DNA of 64,000 bases from Streptomyces melanogenes. GTDB lineage: Bacteria > Actinomycetota > Actinomycetes > Streptomycetales > Streptomycetaceae. Where the stretch lies: positions 1-64,000 of the forward strand of contig NZ_BMTS01000027.1 in assembly GCF_014649795.1 (NCBI RefSeq). Direction: 5' to 3'. Shown in pieces: positions 46,610 to 55,060 of the stretch. Under the pieces are notes generated by a model that worked only from the letters and a program-made list of their open reading frames with translations, was not told the origin of the DNA and searched no databases. The number at the start of each line of letters is the position of its first letter. Positions within the stretch are counted from its first letter, which is position 1. A program made the translations under genes and the position numbers.

Positions 46610-47707
46610 GTGCCCGCTCACATAGCCCTCCCCGCCATAGCACTGCCGGACCACGTCATCGCAACGGATGAGATCTGCGCAGACATCCGGCGTGCCAACC
46701 CCGATCGCCCGCGGCTGGAAGCACACCTGCGGATAGCCCGGGCCACCACCGTCCGCACCCGCCGGTTCACCCGCCCTCTCGACGCCCCGACCGTGGCTGG
46801 AAATGCCACCGTCGAGGAGCGCAACAGGGCGGCGTACGAGGACGCGTTGGGGCTCGCGGTCCGCTCCGGGCGCCAGGCGCTGGCCCACGCCGGGCTCGCC
46901 CCCGACGACATCGACTGCGTCATCACCAGCCACACCACCTCCTGGGCCGTGCCCACCCTCGACGTCGCCCTCGTCCGGGAGCTGGGCCTGCGGCCGGACG
47001 TGCGGCGCGTGCCCATGTCGAGCGTCGGCTGCGCGGGCGGCGCGCAGGGCCTGGTCCGGGCGCACCAGGACATCGCCGCGCACCCGGGCTCCCACGTCCT
47101 GGTCGTCGTCGCCGAGTGCCTGTCGACGGCCACGTACAACCACACCGACACCAGCCGCGAGTCGATGATCTACAAGGTGCTCTTCGGGGACGGCTCGGGC
47201 GCGGTCGTCGTCTCGGACCACCCGGCTTGGAGCGGGCCCAGCTTCGTCATCGAGGACACCTTCGAGTACGTCCTGCCCGACAGCATCGACCGCTACCGGG
47301 GCCGCCTTTCGGGCGCCGGGCTGCACTTCGACTCCACGGCCGCCGCCACCGCCGCGCTCAACGACAGCCTCCCGGCGGTACGCAAATGGCTCGACGGGAG
47401 CGGCCGGGCCCTCCAGTTCGCGGTCGTCCACCCCGGCGGGCCCCGGGTCCTGGAGGACGCGGCCGCCGGGTTCGGCCTGGACGGCGACCGCGACCGCGGC
47501 GATCTGCGGCACGCCTGGGCGAGCCTGGCCACCAACGGGAACCTGGGCGGCTCGGCCGTCCTCGACGTGCTGGCCCGCACCTTCGCGCAGGCCCCCGGCG
47601 ACCGCGAGTCGGGCCTGATCATCGGCTTCGGCCCGGGGTTCGTGCTGGCCGCCTCGCGGGGCCGCTGGTCGGCGGGCACGGAGGTCCCCCGCACGGGCTC
47701 CTCGTAA
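46610..47707 (+). CDS. Type III polyketide synthase (chalcone-synthase superfamily)
   Basis: 365 aa from a GTG with GGGAG in front. The catalytic triad is visible: Cys141 in SSVGCAGGAQGL, His274 in AVVHPGGPRVLED, Asn309 in LATNGNLGGSAVLDVL. The C-terminal GFGPGF loop is diagnostic for the superfamily. The enzyme would extend an acyl-CoA starter with malonyl-CoA units and cyclise the product; starter and product cannot be predicted here. It is not an obvious RppA and no tailoring enzyme lies nearby, so it seems to work alone or with genes elsewhere. Confidence 0.92.
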   Translation: MPAHIALPAIALPDHVIATDEICADIRRANPDRPRLEAHLRIARATTVRTRRFTRPLDAPTVAGNATVEERNRAAYEDALGLAVRSGRQALAHAGLAPDDIDCVITSHTTSWAVPTLDVALVRELGLRPDVRRVPMSSVGCAGGAQGLVRAHQDIAAHPGSHVLVVVAECLSTATYNHTDTSRESMIYKVLFGDGSGAVVVSDHPAWSGPSFVIEDTFEYVLPDSIDRYRGRLSGAGLHFDSTAAATAALNDSLPAVRKWLDGSGRALQFAVVHPGGPRVLEDAAAGFGLDGDRDRGDLRHAWASLATNGNLGGSAVLDVLARTFAQAPGDRESGLIIGFGPGFVLAASRGRWSAGTEVPRTGSS

Positions 47708-47754
47708 AGCGGTACGGAGCACCGCCCCGCATGCCGTACAGTTGTGTTTACCGA

Positions 47755-47828
47755 CGCGGGGTGGAGCAGCTCGGTAGCTCGCTGGGCTCATAACCCAGAG
47801 GTCGCAGGTTCAAATCCTGTCCCCGCTA
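47755..47828 (+). tRNA. Initiator tRNA-fMet (anticodon CAT)
   Basis: 74-nt cloverleaf: acceptor CGCGGGG against CCCCGCT, leaving the first pair mismatched (C1 with T72), three consecutive G-C pairs in the anticodon stem (GGG/CCC) and loop CTCATAA. Unpaired position 1 and the GGG/CCC stem are the hallmarks of bacterial initiator tRNA. No CCA is encoded. Confidence 0.96.
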
Positions 47829-47838
47829 CTGAAGTCCC

Positions 47839-47870
47839 AAGGCCCGGCACATGAGAATGTGCCGGGCCTT
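47839..47870. terminator. Bidirectional terminator between tRNA-fMet and the GNAT gene
   Basis: A 14-bp perfect stem AAGGCCCGGCACAT / ATGTGCCGGGCCTT with a GAGA tetraloop, 10 nt after the tRNA and 23 nt from the end of the convergent acetyltransferase gene. Confidence 0.9.
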
Positions 47871-47893
47871 CGGCATTCCCGGGCCGCCCCTCC

Positions 47894-48637
47894 CTATACG
47901 TCCAGCTCCACCGCCAGGAAACGCCGGTAGGCGAAGCCCAGGCCCTCGTACAGACGTATCGCCGCGTCGTTGGCGCCGTCCACCATCAGGCCCGCCGTCC
48001 CGTGTACGGCCAGCGCCTCGGCGAGCACCTTGGCGACGACCGTACGGGCCAGGCCCCGGCCCCGCGCCGACGGGTGCACCGCGACACCCGCGACCAGCCC
48101 GACCTCGGGGGACGGCCAGGCGAGCGCCGCGACCGCGGTGAGGCGGTTCGCGTCGTCCCGGGTGCCCGCCCAGCGGCCGACGCCGGGCGCGCCCGGCACC
48201 GCGTACGAGCCGGGGAAGGCCTCGGCGAGCAGCGCGGTGATCTCCTCGGCGTCCTCGTCCGCCAGCCACCGCGCCTTGCCCTCGTCCGCCACGCCCGCCT
48301 CGGCGGACGACAGGGGGTGCGAGCGGTCCATCCAGCCGAAGGTGGCCACCGGACGCAGCTGCGGCAGTGCGTCGAGGAGCGGCCGTACGGTCGTCTCGTC
48401 GCCCAGCGGGCGGTAGGACGGGCCGGTCTCGGCGAGCACCTCGGCGACCAGCGGGGCCAGCGACCCGACGGGTCCCGAGACGGCCAGCCGGTCGTGGCGG
48501 GACAGGTCGGGGACGGCGACGGCGAAGGCGCGGCCGTCCTCGCTCGCCCAGGCGCGGGAGGACCCGGTCAGGCCCTGGGCGGCCCACAGCAGCGGCGGGT
48601 CACAGGGCAGGGCGGCGGTCGAGCAAAGTTCGTGCAT
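47894..48637 (-). CDS. GNAT-family N-acetyltransferase
   Basis: 247 aa. The C-terminal half has the GNAT core: LTAVAALAWPSPEVGLVAGVAVHPSARGRGLARTVVAKVLAEAL, with the acetyl-CoA pyrophosphate loop ARGRGLA, then DGANDAAIRLYEGLGFAYRRFLAVELD (motif B). The N-terminal ~110 residues resemble the extra domain of FR47-like acetyltransferases. Substrate unknown. I use the ATG at 48637; the reading frame upstream is not protein-like. Confidence 0.88.
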   Translation of the reverse strand: MHELCSTAALPCDPPLLWAAQGLTGSSRAWASEDGRAFAVAVPDLSRHDRLAVSGPVGSLAPLVAEVLAETGPSYRPLGDETTVRPLLDALPQLRPVATFGWMDRSHPLSSAEAGVADEGKARWLADEDAEEITALLAEAFPGSYAVPGAPGVGRWAGTRDDANRLTAVAALAWPSPEVGLVAGVAVHPSARGRGLARTVVAKVLAEALAVHGTAGLMVDGANDAAIRLYEGLGFAYRRFLAVELDV

Positions 48638-48753
48638 GGGACACGAGCCTGCGGGGGGCCTCTGCGCGACGTCAAATTCCCGCGTGCGGGCCGGCGGGCG
48701 CCGGTCGCACCTCACCGGCCCGGCGGTGTACGTCCAGTAGTCTCGCGGGTGCT

Positions 48754-49047
48754 ATGCGTGAGCACGTGGCGGGGCTGCTGCGAGCGGCGAGGCGGCGAAA
48801 GGTGCCCGCCGTGCCGCTGTACCTCGCCCTGTGCGCGCTGCTGATGTGTCTGTCCCTGCCGTTCTCGCTGCCGCTGACGCCGGCCGCGCCCTGGGTGACC
48901 GCCCCCTCGTACGCGAAGGGCGGCGTCCCGTCCGTGCACGGCGACCCGGCGGCCCGGCGGCACGCCCGGGGGACGTGCGTACGGGGGCGGGCCGGGCCCC
49001 GCAGATGCCGGGCGCGGCTGATCGCCACGGGGGCGGAGCGGCACTGA
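48754..49047 (+). CDS. Small putative membrane protein
   Basis: 97 aa starting MREHVAGLLRAARRRKVP. One hydrophobic helix VPLYLALCALLMCLSLPFSLPL (~18-40); the C-terminal half is Arg-rich (AARRHARGTCVRGRAGPRRCRARL) and less convincing. No family is recognised. It lies 99 nt before the phosphatase gene on the same strand and might be co-transcribed. Confidence 0.4.
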   Translation: MREHVAGLLRAARRRKVPAVPLYLALCALLMCLSLPFSLPLTPAAPWVTAPSYAKGGVPSVHGDPAARRHARGTCVRGRAGPRRCRARLIATGAERH

Positions 49048-49146
49048 CCCGGTTGGCCGAGGTGAGGTCGCCGCGTGCCGCCGCGCCCGACACCCTGGGT
49101 GGGGTGCGGGACGTCGGTGGCCCTGCGGACGGGCTGGAGGCCACAG

Positions 49147-50295
49147 GTGCGGCAGCGATCGGACGGCGGCGGCCGGGACGGCTCCCGGCGCTTCGCCCTG
49201 GCGCGCCTGCTGCCCGTGCTGCTGCTGGTCGTCGGGGTCGTCCTCGACGTGGCGACGCCGCCCGATCTGACCGCCGCCGCGCTCTTCGCCGCCGCTCCCC
49301 TGATCGCGGCACCCTTCTACGGGCCGGTCGGCACCGCCGTCGCGGGCGCATCGGCGGTCGGGGCGGTGCTGGTCACGGAGTATCTGCACGACATCCCCAG
49401 CACCGGCGAGGCGGTCAGCGAGCTGTTCACCGTCACCACCGTCGGCGCGCTCGCCCTCTTCATCAACCGCATGCTGCGCCGCAGCGGCGAGCGGCTCGCC
49501 TCGGCCCGGGTCATCGCGGAGACCGCCCAGCGCGCCGTGCTGCCGACGCCCGCCGAGCGCATCGGGGGCCTCCAGGTGGCCGCGCGGTACGAGGCGGCCC
49601 AGGCCGACGCGTTCATCGGCGGGGACCTCTTCGCCGTGCAGGACACGCCGTACGGGGTGCGCCTGGTCGTCGGGGACGTACGCGGCAAGGGCCTTGAGGC
49701 GGTGGAGGCGGTGGCGGTGGTCATCGGGGCGTTCCGGGAGGCGGCCGAGCAGGAGGCGACCCTGGAGGCCGTGGCCGGACGGCTGGATCGCGCGCTCACC
49801 CGCGAGGGCGCCCGGCGCGACGGCCTGGACGCCGTCGAGGGGTTCACCACGGCCGTGCTCGCCGAGATCCCGCGCGGCGCCGGGCCGGTACGCCTGGTGA
49901 ACCGGGGCCACCCCGAGCCGCTGCTGCTCCACCCCGACGGGGCGCTCGACGCCCTCACCCCGTCCGATCCCGCGCTGCCGCTGGGGATGGCGGAGCTGGG
50001 GGTGTGGCCGGACCGGGCGGAGACGTACCCCTTCCCGGCCGGATCGACGCTGCTCTTCTACACCGACGGCCTCTCCGAGGCGCGTTCGGTGGAGCCGCCG
50101 GGGGTCTTCTACGACCCGCACGAGCGGCTGCGCGGCCGGATCTTCCCGGGGCCCGACCGGGTCCTGGACGCTTTGATCGACGATGTGCGCAGACATACGG
50201 GCGGGGGCGCGAGCGATGACATGGCGCTGCTCGCGGTGGGGCGGCCGGGGGTGCGGCAGCCGGAGCGGCGGCGGACGATGCCGGTGGTGCCGTGA
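49147..50295 (+). CDS. Membrane-anchored PP2C/SpoIIE-type serine phosphatase
   Basis: 382 aa from the GTG at 49147, chosen for GGAGG 6 nt upstream. The N-terminus has about four hydrophobic helices (LARLLPVLLLVVGVVLD, AALFAAAPLIAAPFYG, TAVAGASAVGAVLVTEYL, TVTTVGALALFINRML). The SpoIIE domain starts ~115 (ETAQRAVLPTP, GLQVAARYEAAQADAFIGGDLFAV) and has VVGDVRGKGLEAV with the metal Asp, LVNRGHPEPLLL and LLFYTDGLSEAR. Such proteins dephosphorylate anti-anti-sigma factors. No kinase or anti-anti-sigma partner is beside it. Confidence 0.92.
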   Translation: MRQRSDGGGRDGSRRFALARLLPVLLLVVGVVLDVATPPDLTAAALFAAAPLIAAPFYGPVGTAVAGASAVGAVLVTEYLHDIPSTGEAVSELFTVTTVGALALFINRMLRRSGERLASARVIAETAQRAVLPTPAERIGGLQVAARYEAAQADAFIGGDLFAVQDTPYGVRLVVGDVRGKGLEAVEAVAVVIGAFREAAEQEATLEAVAGRLDRALTREGARRDGLDAVEGFTTAVLAEIPRGAGPVRLVNRGHPEPLLLHPDGALDALTPSDPALPLGMAELGVWPDRAETYPFPAGSTLLFYTDGLSEARSVEPPGVFYDPHERLRGRIFPGPDRVLDALIDDVRRHTGGGASDDMALLAVGRPGVRQPERRRTMPVVP

Positions 50296-50444
50296 CAGTC
50301 GTGCCGCGACAGCCGCACACGTAACCCTGTGTAGCCGAACAGCGCCCCTGTGCATAACATTTGACACACCGTCAACTCTTGCCCCCAAGGATCACCGGGA
50401 ACTGCTTGGAATCCGGTCCCCCTGTCTATTAACGTTCGATAACG

Positions 50445-50620
50445 CAGCGCGGTCGTCCCAGCCGTCGCAGAGGCGGCACCGTGCGCACGCGCCGAATCCC
50501 GAAAGGGAACCGGGGAACCATCAACTTGGGGTGAATCGGGCACCTTTGTCCCTTCGAAGAGGTGCCCGTAGGAGACCTTCCTGCTCCGAACCCGTCAGCT
50601 AACCCGGTAGGCGAGAAGGA
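50445..50620 (+). ncRNA. c-di-AMP riboswitch (ydaO/yuaA type)
   Basis: The leader before the M23 peptidase contains the conserved ydaO elements in order: GCGCCGAATCCCG near 50488, ACCGGGGAACC near 50510, TTGGGGTGAATCGGG near 50526, GGTGCCCGTAGGAGACC near 50562, and CCCGTCAGCTAACCCGGTAGGCG ending about 50615. In Streptomyces this class sits before cell-wall hydrolase genes and turns expression off when c-di-AMP is high. Start is approximate. The remaining gap 50296-50444 holds only the promoter. Confidence 0.92.
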
Positions 50621-50639
50621 AGGAAAGGAGTGCGCCTCC

Positions 50640-51719
50640 GTGGCGTCCAACGAGCCTGCCCTCGGCACCCCGCCGGTTCCCCCCGTCTCCCTGTACGGGA
50701 CCGCGCCCAGTGACACCGAGGTGTGGGAGGAGTGGAACCCCACCGAGGACTCCGTCGCCGCGACCCGCGGCCGGCACCGGGTCGTCAAGCAGCGCGGCGG
50801 GCTCGCCCGCAGCTCCACCGTCCTCGGCGTCGGCGTCATCGCGGCCGTCGGCGCGGGCGGCATGGCCAGCGCGCAGAGCAAGCCGCCGGTCTCCATATCC
50901 CTGCCCGACTCGGTCGCCGACAATCTGCCCGACGTCAAGTCGCTGCCGGGCGTGGGCACGCTGATATCGGACATCGCGGGCGACGAGAAGCCCGACACCT
51001 CCCCGGCCGCGCAGGCCGACAAGGCCGTCGCGAGCGCCCCGCTCACCATGGCGGGCGTCTCCCGGGCCGATGCCGAACAGGGCGCCACCGGCGCGGGCGA
51101 GGCCCTGCGCGCCCGCATCCTCCAGCAGGCCGAGCAGCAGCAGAACGGCGCCGAGGCCGAGGCGAAGGCGGCCGTCGAGAAGGCCGCGGCCGAGAAGGCG
51201 GCGGCCGAGGCGAAGGCCGCGCAGAGCGCCGCCGAGCAGAAGGCGGCGGCCGCGAAGAAGGCCGCCGAGGAGGCCGCCGCCAAGAAGGCGGAGGAGGCGC
51301 GGCTCGCCGAACTCGCCAAGAGCTTCTCGCTCCCGGTCGCCTCCTACACGATCACCTCGACGTTCGGCGAGGCCGGCTCGATGTGGTCCTCCGGCCACCA
51401 CACCGGACTCGACTTCGCCGCCCCCACCGGCACCCCGCTCAAGGCGATCCACGGCGGCACGGTCAAGTCGGCGGGCTGGTCCGGTTCGTACGGCTACCGC
51501 ACGGTCATCGAGCTGGAGGACGGCTCGGAGCTCTGGTACTGCCACCAGTCCTCGATCGCGGTCAGCGCCGGCCAGAAGGTGACGACCGGCGAGACCGTCG
51601 GCCGCGTCGGCGCCACCGGCAACGTGACGGGCCCGCATCTGCACCTGGAGGTGCACACCCCGGGCGGCACGGGCATCGACCCGATGGCGTGGCTCCAGTC
51701 GAAGGGCCTGAACCCGTAG
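50640..51719 (+). CDS. M23-family (LytM-like) cell-wall endopeptidase
   Basis: 359 aa from the GTG at 50640, 9 nt after GGAG. A hydrophilic N-terminus (~45 aa) is followed by SSTVLGVGVIAAVGAGGMASAQS, a signal or anchor. Residues ~160-225 form a long Ala/Glu/Lys coiled coil. The M23 domain (~235-359) starts PVASYTITSTFGEAG, with zinc ligands in GHHTGLDFAAPTG (His and Asp) and GPHLHLEVH (HxH). It would cleave peptidoglycan cross-bridges. Its riboswitch leader links expression to c-di-AMP, the cell-wall and osmotic stress signal. Confidence 0.93.
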   Translation: MASNEPALGTPPVPPVSLYGTAPSDTEVWEEWNPTEDSVAATRGRHRVVKQRGGLARSSTVLGVGVIAAVGAGGMASAQSKPPVSISLPDSVADNLPDVKSLPGVGTLISDIAGDEKPDTSPAAQADKAVASAPLTMAGVSRADAEQGATGAGEALRARILQQAEQQQNGAEAEAKAAVEKAAAEKAAAEAKAAQSAAEQKAAAAKKAAEEAAAKKAEEARLAELAKSFSLPVASYTITSTFGEAGSMWSSGHHTGLDFAAPTGTPLKAIHGGTVKSAGWSGSYGYRTVIELEDGSELWYCHQSSIAVSAGQKVTTGETVGRVGATGNVTGPHLHLEVHTPGGTGIDPMAWLQSKGLNP

Positions 51720-51818
51720 GACGCGCGGGAGCCGTGGGACGCGTCCGTAGAGCGCGGGGGCGCATGGGGTTCGGGCAGGGCGCGGAATAGCCGTGCCCCG
51801 CCTGCCCGTTCACCCCCT

Positions 51819-52763
51819 ATGACCTCTCTGCGCCCCCTCGGCTCCTCCGACCTCTCCGTCTTCCCGCTCGCCCTCGGTGGCAACGTCTTCGGCTGGACCG
51901 CCGACGAGGCCGCGTCGTTCGCGGTGCTCGACGCGTACACCGCCGCGGGCGGCAACTTCGTGGACACGGCCGACGCGTACTCGGCGTGGATCCCCGGCAA
52001 CCAGGGGGGCGAGTCCGAGGAGATCATCGGCAAGTGGCTGGCCGCGCGCGGCAACCGCGCGGACGTCGTCGTCGCCACGAAGGTCGGCGCGCACCCGAAG
52101 TTCAAGGGGCTCGCGGCCCCCACGATCAAGGCCGCCGCCGAGGCCTCGCTGCGCCGCCTCGGCACCGACTACATCGACCTTTACTACACGCACTTCGACG
52201 ACGAGTCCGTCCCGGTCGAGGAGATCGTCACCGCCCTGGACCAGCTGGTGAGGGAGGGCAAGGTGCGCGCGGTCGCCGCCTCCAACATCTCCCCGGAGCG
52301 GCTCGCGGACTCGTTGGACTTCTCCGACCGCGAGGGCCTGGCCAAGTACGTCGCCCTCCAGCCGCACTACAACCTGGTCTCCCGCGACACCTACGAGGGC
52401 GCCCTCCAGGACACCGCGGGCCGCTCGGGCCTGGCCGCCGTCCCCTACTTCGCGCTCGCCGCCGGGTTCCTCACCGGCAAGTACCGCCCGGGCCAGGACG
52501 TCCAGAGCGCCCGGGCCGGGAAGGCCGCCCAGTACCTGGACACCGACCGGGGCACGAAGGTGCTCGCCGCGCTCGACCGCGTCGCGCAGGCGCACGACGC
52601 CGAGCTCGCGAGCGTCGCCCTGGCCTGGCTCGCCGCCCAGCCGACCGTGGTCGCCCCGATCGCCTCGGCCCGCACGGTCGAGCAGCTGCCCGCGCTCCTC
52701 GCGGTCGCCGACCTGGAGCTCACGGACGCGGAGCTGAGCGAGCTGAAGACCGCCTCGGCGTAG
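51819..52763 (+). CDS. Aldo/keto reductase
   Basis: 314 aa. AKR signatures: RPLGSSDLSVFPLALGGNVFG at the start, catalytic Asp and Tyr in NFVDTADAYSAW, Lys in VVVATKVG, His in YYTHFDDES (Tyr-Thr-His), then VRAVAASNISPERL and, near the end, PIASARTVEQL, which binds NADP(H). It would reduce aldehydes or ketones; substrate unknown. It converges on the PrsW gene with 12 nt between the stops. Confidence 0.93.
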   Translation: MTSLRPLGSSDLSVFPLALGGNVFGWTADEAASFAVLDAYTAAGGNFVDTADAYSAWIPGNQGGESEEIIGKWLAARGNRADVVVATKVGAHPKFKGLAAPTIKAAAEASLRRLGTDYIDLYYTHFDDESVPVEEIVTALDQLVREGKVRAVAASNISPERLADSLDFSDREGLAKYVALQPHYNLVSRDTYEGALQDTAGRSGLAAVPYFALAAGFLTGKYRPGQDVQSARAGKAAQYLDTDRGTKVLAALDRVAQAHDAELASVALAWLAAQPTVVAPIASARTVEQLPALLAVADLELTDAELSELKTASA

Positions 52764-52775
52764 CCGCCGGGCGCC

Positions 52776-54164
52776 TCAGCGCAGATAGGGGTTGTACGGG
52801 GAGGACTGGTCGTATCCGTACGGGGCCTGGTGTCCGTACGGCGCCGGGTGCCCGTACGGGTACGGCTGCGGCGGGATCCAGATGCGGCCCGCCGCGCCCG
52901 CCGCGTACAGCAGCGCGGGCCCGGCCACCGCCCGGCGCTCCCACAGGTGGTGCAGGAGCTCCTGCTCGCGGGCCGTGAAGTCCGGGCCGGCCTGGGCGCG
53001 GCGGGCCCGGCGGCGCAGGAACGCCAGCGCGGTCGCGAACGCCTCGTACTCCGCGACCGTCCGCGCCGCCCGCTTGCCGCCGTAGGTGCGGTGCGCGAAG
53101 TCGCGGGCCATCGAGCGGGCCCGCATCGAGGAGAGCGCGAGCGGTTCGGCCGGACCCAGCCAGCCCGCCGCCGCGTACGCGGGCAGCTCGGCCGCGACCG
53201 TGCGCAGCTCCCGCTGGCGGCTCCAGATCGCCAGCCACGTGAGCAGGGCGAAGACCGGGACCATGAACGCGGCGTAGACGAGGTAGAAGCCGTACGTCCC
53301 GAACGACGACGAGCCGTTCCACAGCGCGTGCATCCCCATCGCGGACAGCAGGCCGAGCACCGGCAGGCCGATCCGGCGCCACCGGCTGCCCGGCGCGGCG
53401 AGCGCGGCCGCGCCGAATCCGATGCCGGTGCACACCGTGAACAGCGGGTGCGCGAACGGCGACATCACGATCCGTACGAAGAACGTCGCTGCGGTCGTCG
53501 AGGAGAGGCCCGCGGTGTGGCTGACCTGGTCCTCCCCGAACGCGTTGCCCAGATAGAGGATGTTCTCGGTGAAGGCGAAGCCGGTCGCGGTGAAGCCCGC
53601 GACGACGACGCCGTCGACTATCCCCTTGAAATCCCGTCGTCGGAACAGGAAGAGCAGCAGCACGGCCGCCGCCTTGGCGCTCTCCTCGACTATCGGCGCG
53701 ATGACGGTCGCGCCGAGGTGGTCGGCGGAGGACGGGTCGGCGGTCGCGGTGGCTATCCACTTGGTCGCGAACGAGTTGGCGATGATCGCCACCAGCGCGG
53801 CGGCGCACGCGCCCCAGGAGAAGGCGAACAGCAGATTGCGCCACGGGCCCGGGTCCACGCGGTCGAGCCAGCGGAACGCGGTGCCGAGCAGCGGCACCGG
53901 CAGCACCGCGAGCGCAAGCCCCACCAGGAACCCCTCGGTGCCGGTCTGCTCCCGCACGATCGCGAGGATGACCAGACCGCACAGCGCGAGCAGGGTGATC
54001 AGCGCGCTGGCCCGGACGGCCCGGGAGCGCCAGAAGTCGCGCCGCGGCCGGTAGCGCCATTTGGCGCGCTCCGGCACGGCGTCGAACCGCGGCTCGGCGC
54101 CCCGCTCCGGGACCGGCTGGAGCGGGCCCGGCGGCTGGCGTTGCGGAAGCGACTCGGACGACAC
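52776..54164 (-). CDS. PrsW-family intramembrane metalloprotease
   Basis: 462 aa with 8-9 membrane helices between ~50 and 300. The family's active-site motifs are present: Glu pair in VIAPIVEESAKAAAVLL, FTENILYLGNAF, a His in SPFAHPLFTVCTGIGFG and a His in MGMHALWNGS. The C-terminal ~150 residues are soluble and end in a Tyr/Pro/Gly tail (PYPYGHPAPYGHQAPYGYD). PrsW proteases cut anti-sigma factors in Bacillus; the target here is unknown. Confidence 0.92.
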   Translation of the reverse strand: MSSESLPQRQPPGPLQPVPERGAEPRFDAVPERAKWRYRPRRDFWRSRAVRASALITLLALCGLVILAIVREQTGTEGFLVGLALAVLPVPLLGTAFRWLDRVDPGPWRNLLFAFSWGACAAALVAIIANSFATKWIATATADPSSADHLGATVIAPIVEESAKAAAVLLLFLFRRRDFKGIVDGVVVAGFTATGFAFTENILYLGNAFGEDQVSHTAGLSSTTAATFFVRIVMSPFAHPLFTVCTGIGFGAAALAAPGSRWRRIGLPVLGLLSAMGMHALWNGSSSFGTYGFYLVYAAFMVPVFALLTWLAIWSRQRELRTVAAELPAYAAAGWLGPAEPLALSSMRARSMARDFAHRTYGGKRAARTVAEYEAFATALAFLRRRARRAQAGPDFTAREQELLHHLWERRAVAGPALLYAAGAAGRIWIPPQPYPYGHPAPYGHQAPYGYDQSSPYNPYLR

Positions 54165-54219
54165 CAGACGACCCTAACGAGGGGTACGGACAATCCGCGA
54201 CGGTGCCTGGGGGCGGCCG

Positions 54220-54999
54220 TCAGACGGAGGGCAGCTCGGCGACGCGGGTGAAGAGCAGGTCGTGGACCACATGGCCCTTGTCGAGGCCCTGCCCCTCGAA
54301 GCGCGTGAGTGGCCGGAACGCGGGCCTCGGCGCGTAGCCGCCGTCCGGCTGGGTGTTCTCGAACGCGGGGTGCGCGTTCAGCACCTCCAGCATCTGCTCG
54401 GCGTACGGCTCCCAGTCGGTGGCGCAGTGCAGTACGGCGCCGGGCTTGAGCCGGGGCGCGGCCAGCGTGAGGAAGTCGGGCTGGATGATGCGGCGCTTGT
54501 GGTGGCGCTTCTTGGGCCAGGGGTCCGGGAAGTAGACGCGCAGCCCGTCCAGCGACTCGGGCTCCAGCATCTCGCGCAGCAGGATGATCGCGTCGCCGTT
54601 GCCGACGCGCACGTTGGTCAGGCCGCCGCGCTCGGCGAGGCCCAGGAGGTTGCCCTGGCCGGGGGTGTGGACGTCGACGGCGAGGATGCCGGTGCCGGGG
54701 TCGGCGGCGGCCATCTCGGCGGTCGCCTCGCCCATCCCGAAGCCGATCTCCAGGACGACGGGCAGCCCGTCGAACATCTCGTTCAGGTCGAGCTTGCCCT
54801 GCCCGTCGATGTCGAGCCCCCAGACCGGCCACAGCCGCTCCAGGTACTCGCCCTGGCCGGTGGTCACCCGGCTGCGGCGCGGCTGGAAACTGCGGATCCG
54901 CCGCTCGTGGTGCGATCCGGCGGGATCGGCGACGGGACCCCCGGGGAACCGGGGCTCGCCCTTGGGGCGACGGGCGGAGGCGGCGGGCTGCTCAGACAC
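54220..54999 (-). CDS. trmB: tRNA (guanine-N7-)-methyltransferase
   Basis: 259 aa. SAM-binding motif VVLEIGFGMGEATAEMA, acidic loop GILAVDVHTPGQGNLL, then the family signature LRVYFPDPWPKKRHHKRRIIQPDFL and LHCATDWEPYAEQML. TrmB methylates G46 in the variable loop of many tRNAs. The N-terminal ~45 residues are basic and flexible, as in other Streptomyces TrmB proteins. It lies 55 nt upstream (in transcription) of the PrsW gene. Confidence 0.95.
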   Translation of the reverse strand: MSEQPAASARRPKGEPRFPGGPVADPAGSHHERRIRSFQPRRSRVTTGQGEYLERLWPVWGLDIDGQGKLDLNEMFDGLPVVLEIGFGMGEATAEMAAADPGTGILAVDVHTPGQGNLLGLAERGGLTNVRVGNGDAIILLREMLEPESLDGLRVYFPDPWPKKRHHKRRIIQPDFLTLAAPRLKPGAVLHCATDWEPYAEQMLEVLNAHPAFENTQPDGGYAPRPAFRPLTRFEGQGLDKGHVVHDLLFTRVAELPSV

Positions 55000-55060
55000 A
55001 ATGACCGGATTCTACGTGCCCGGCCGCCGGGGCCGCCCGCTCAGACCCTCCCCCAAGCTC

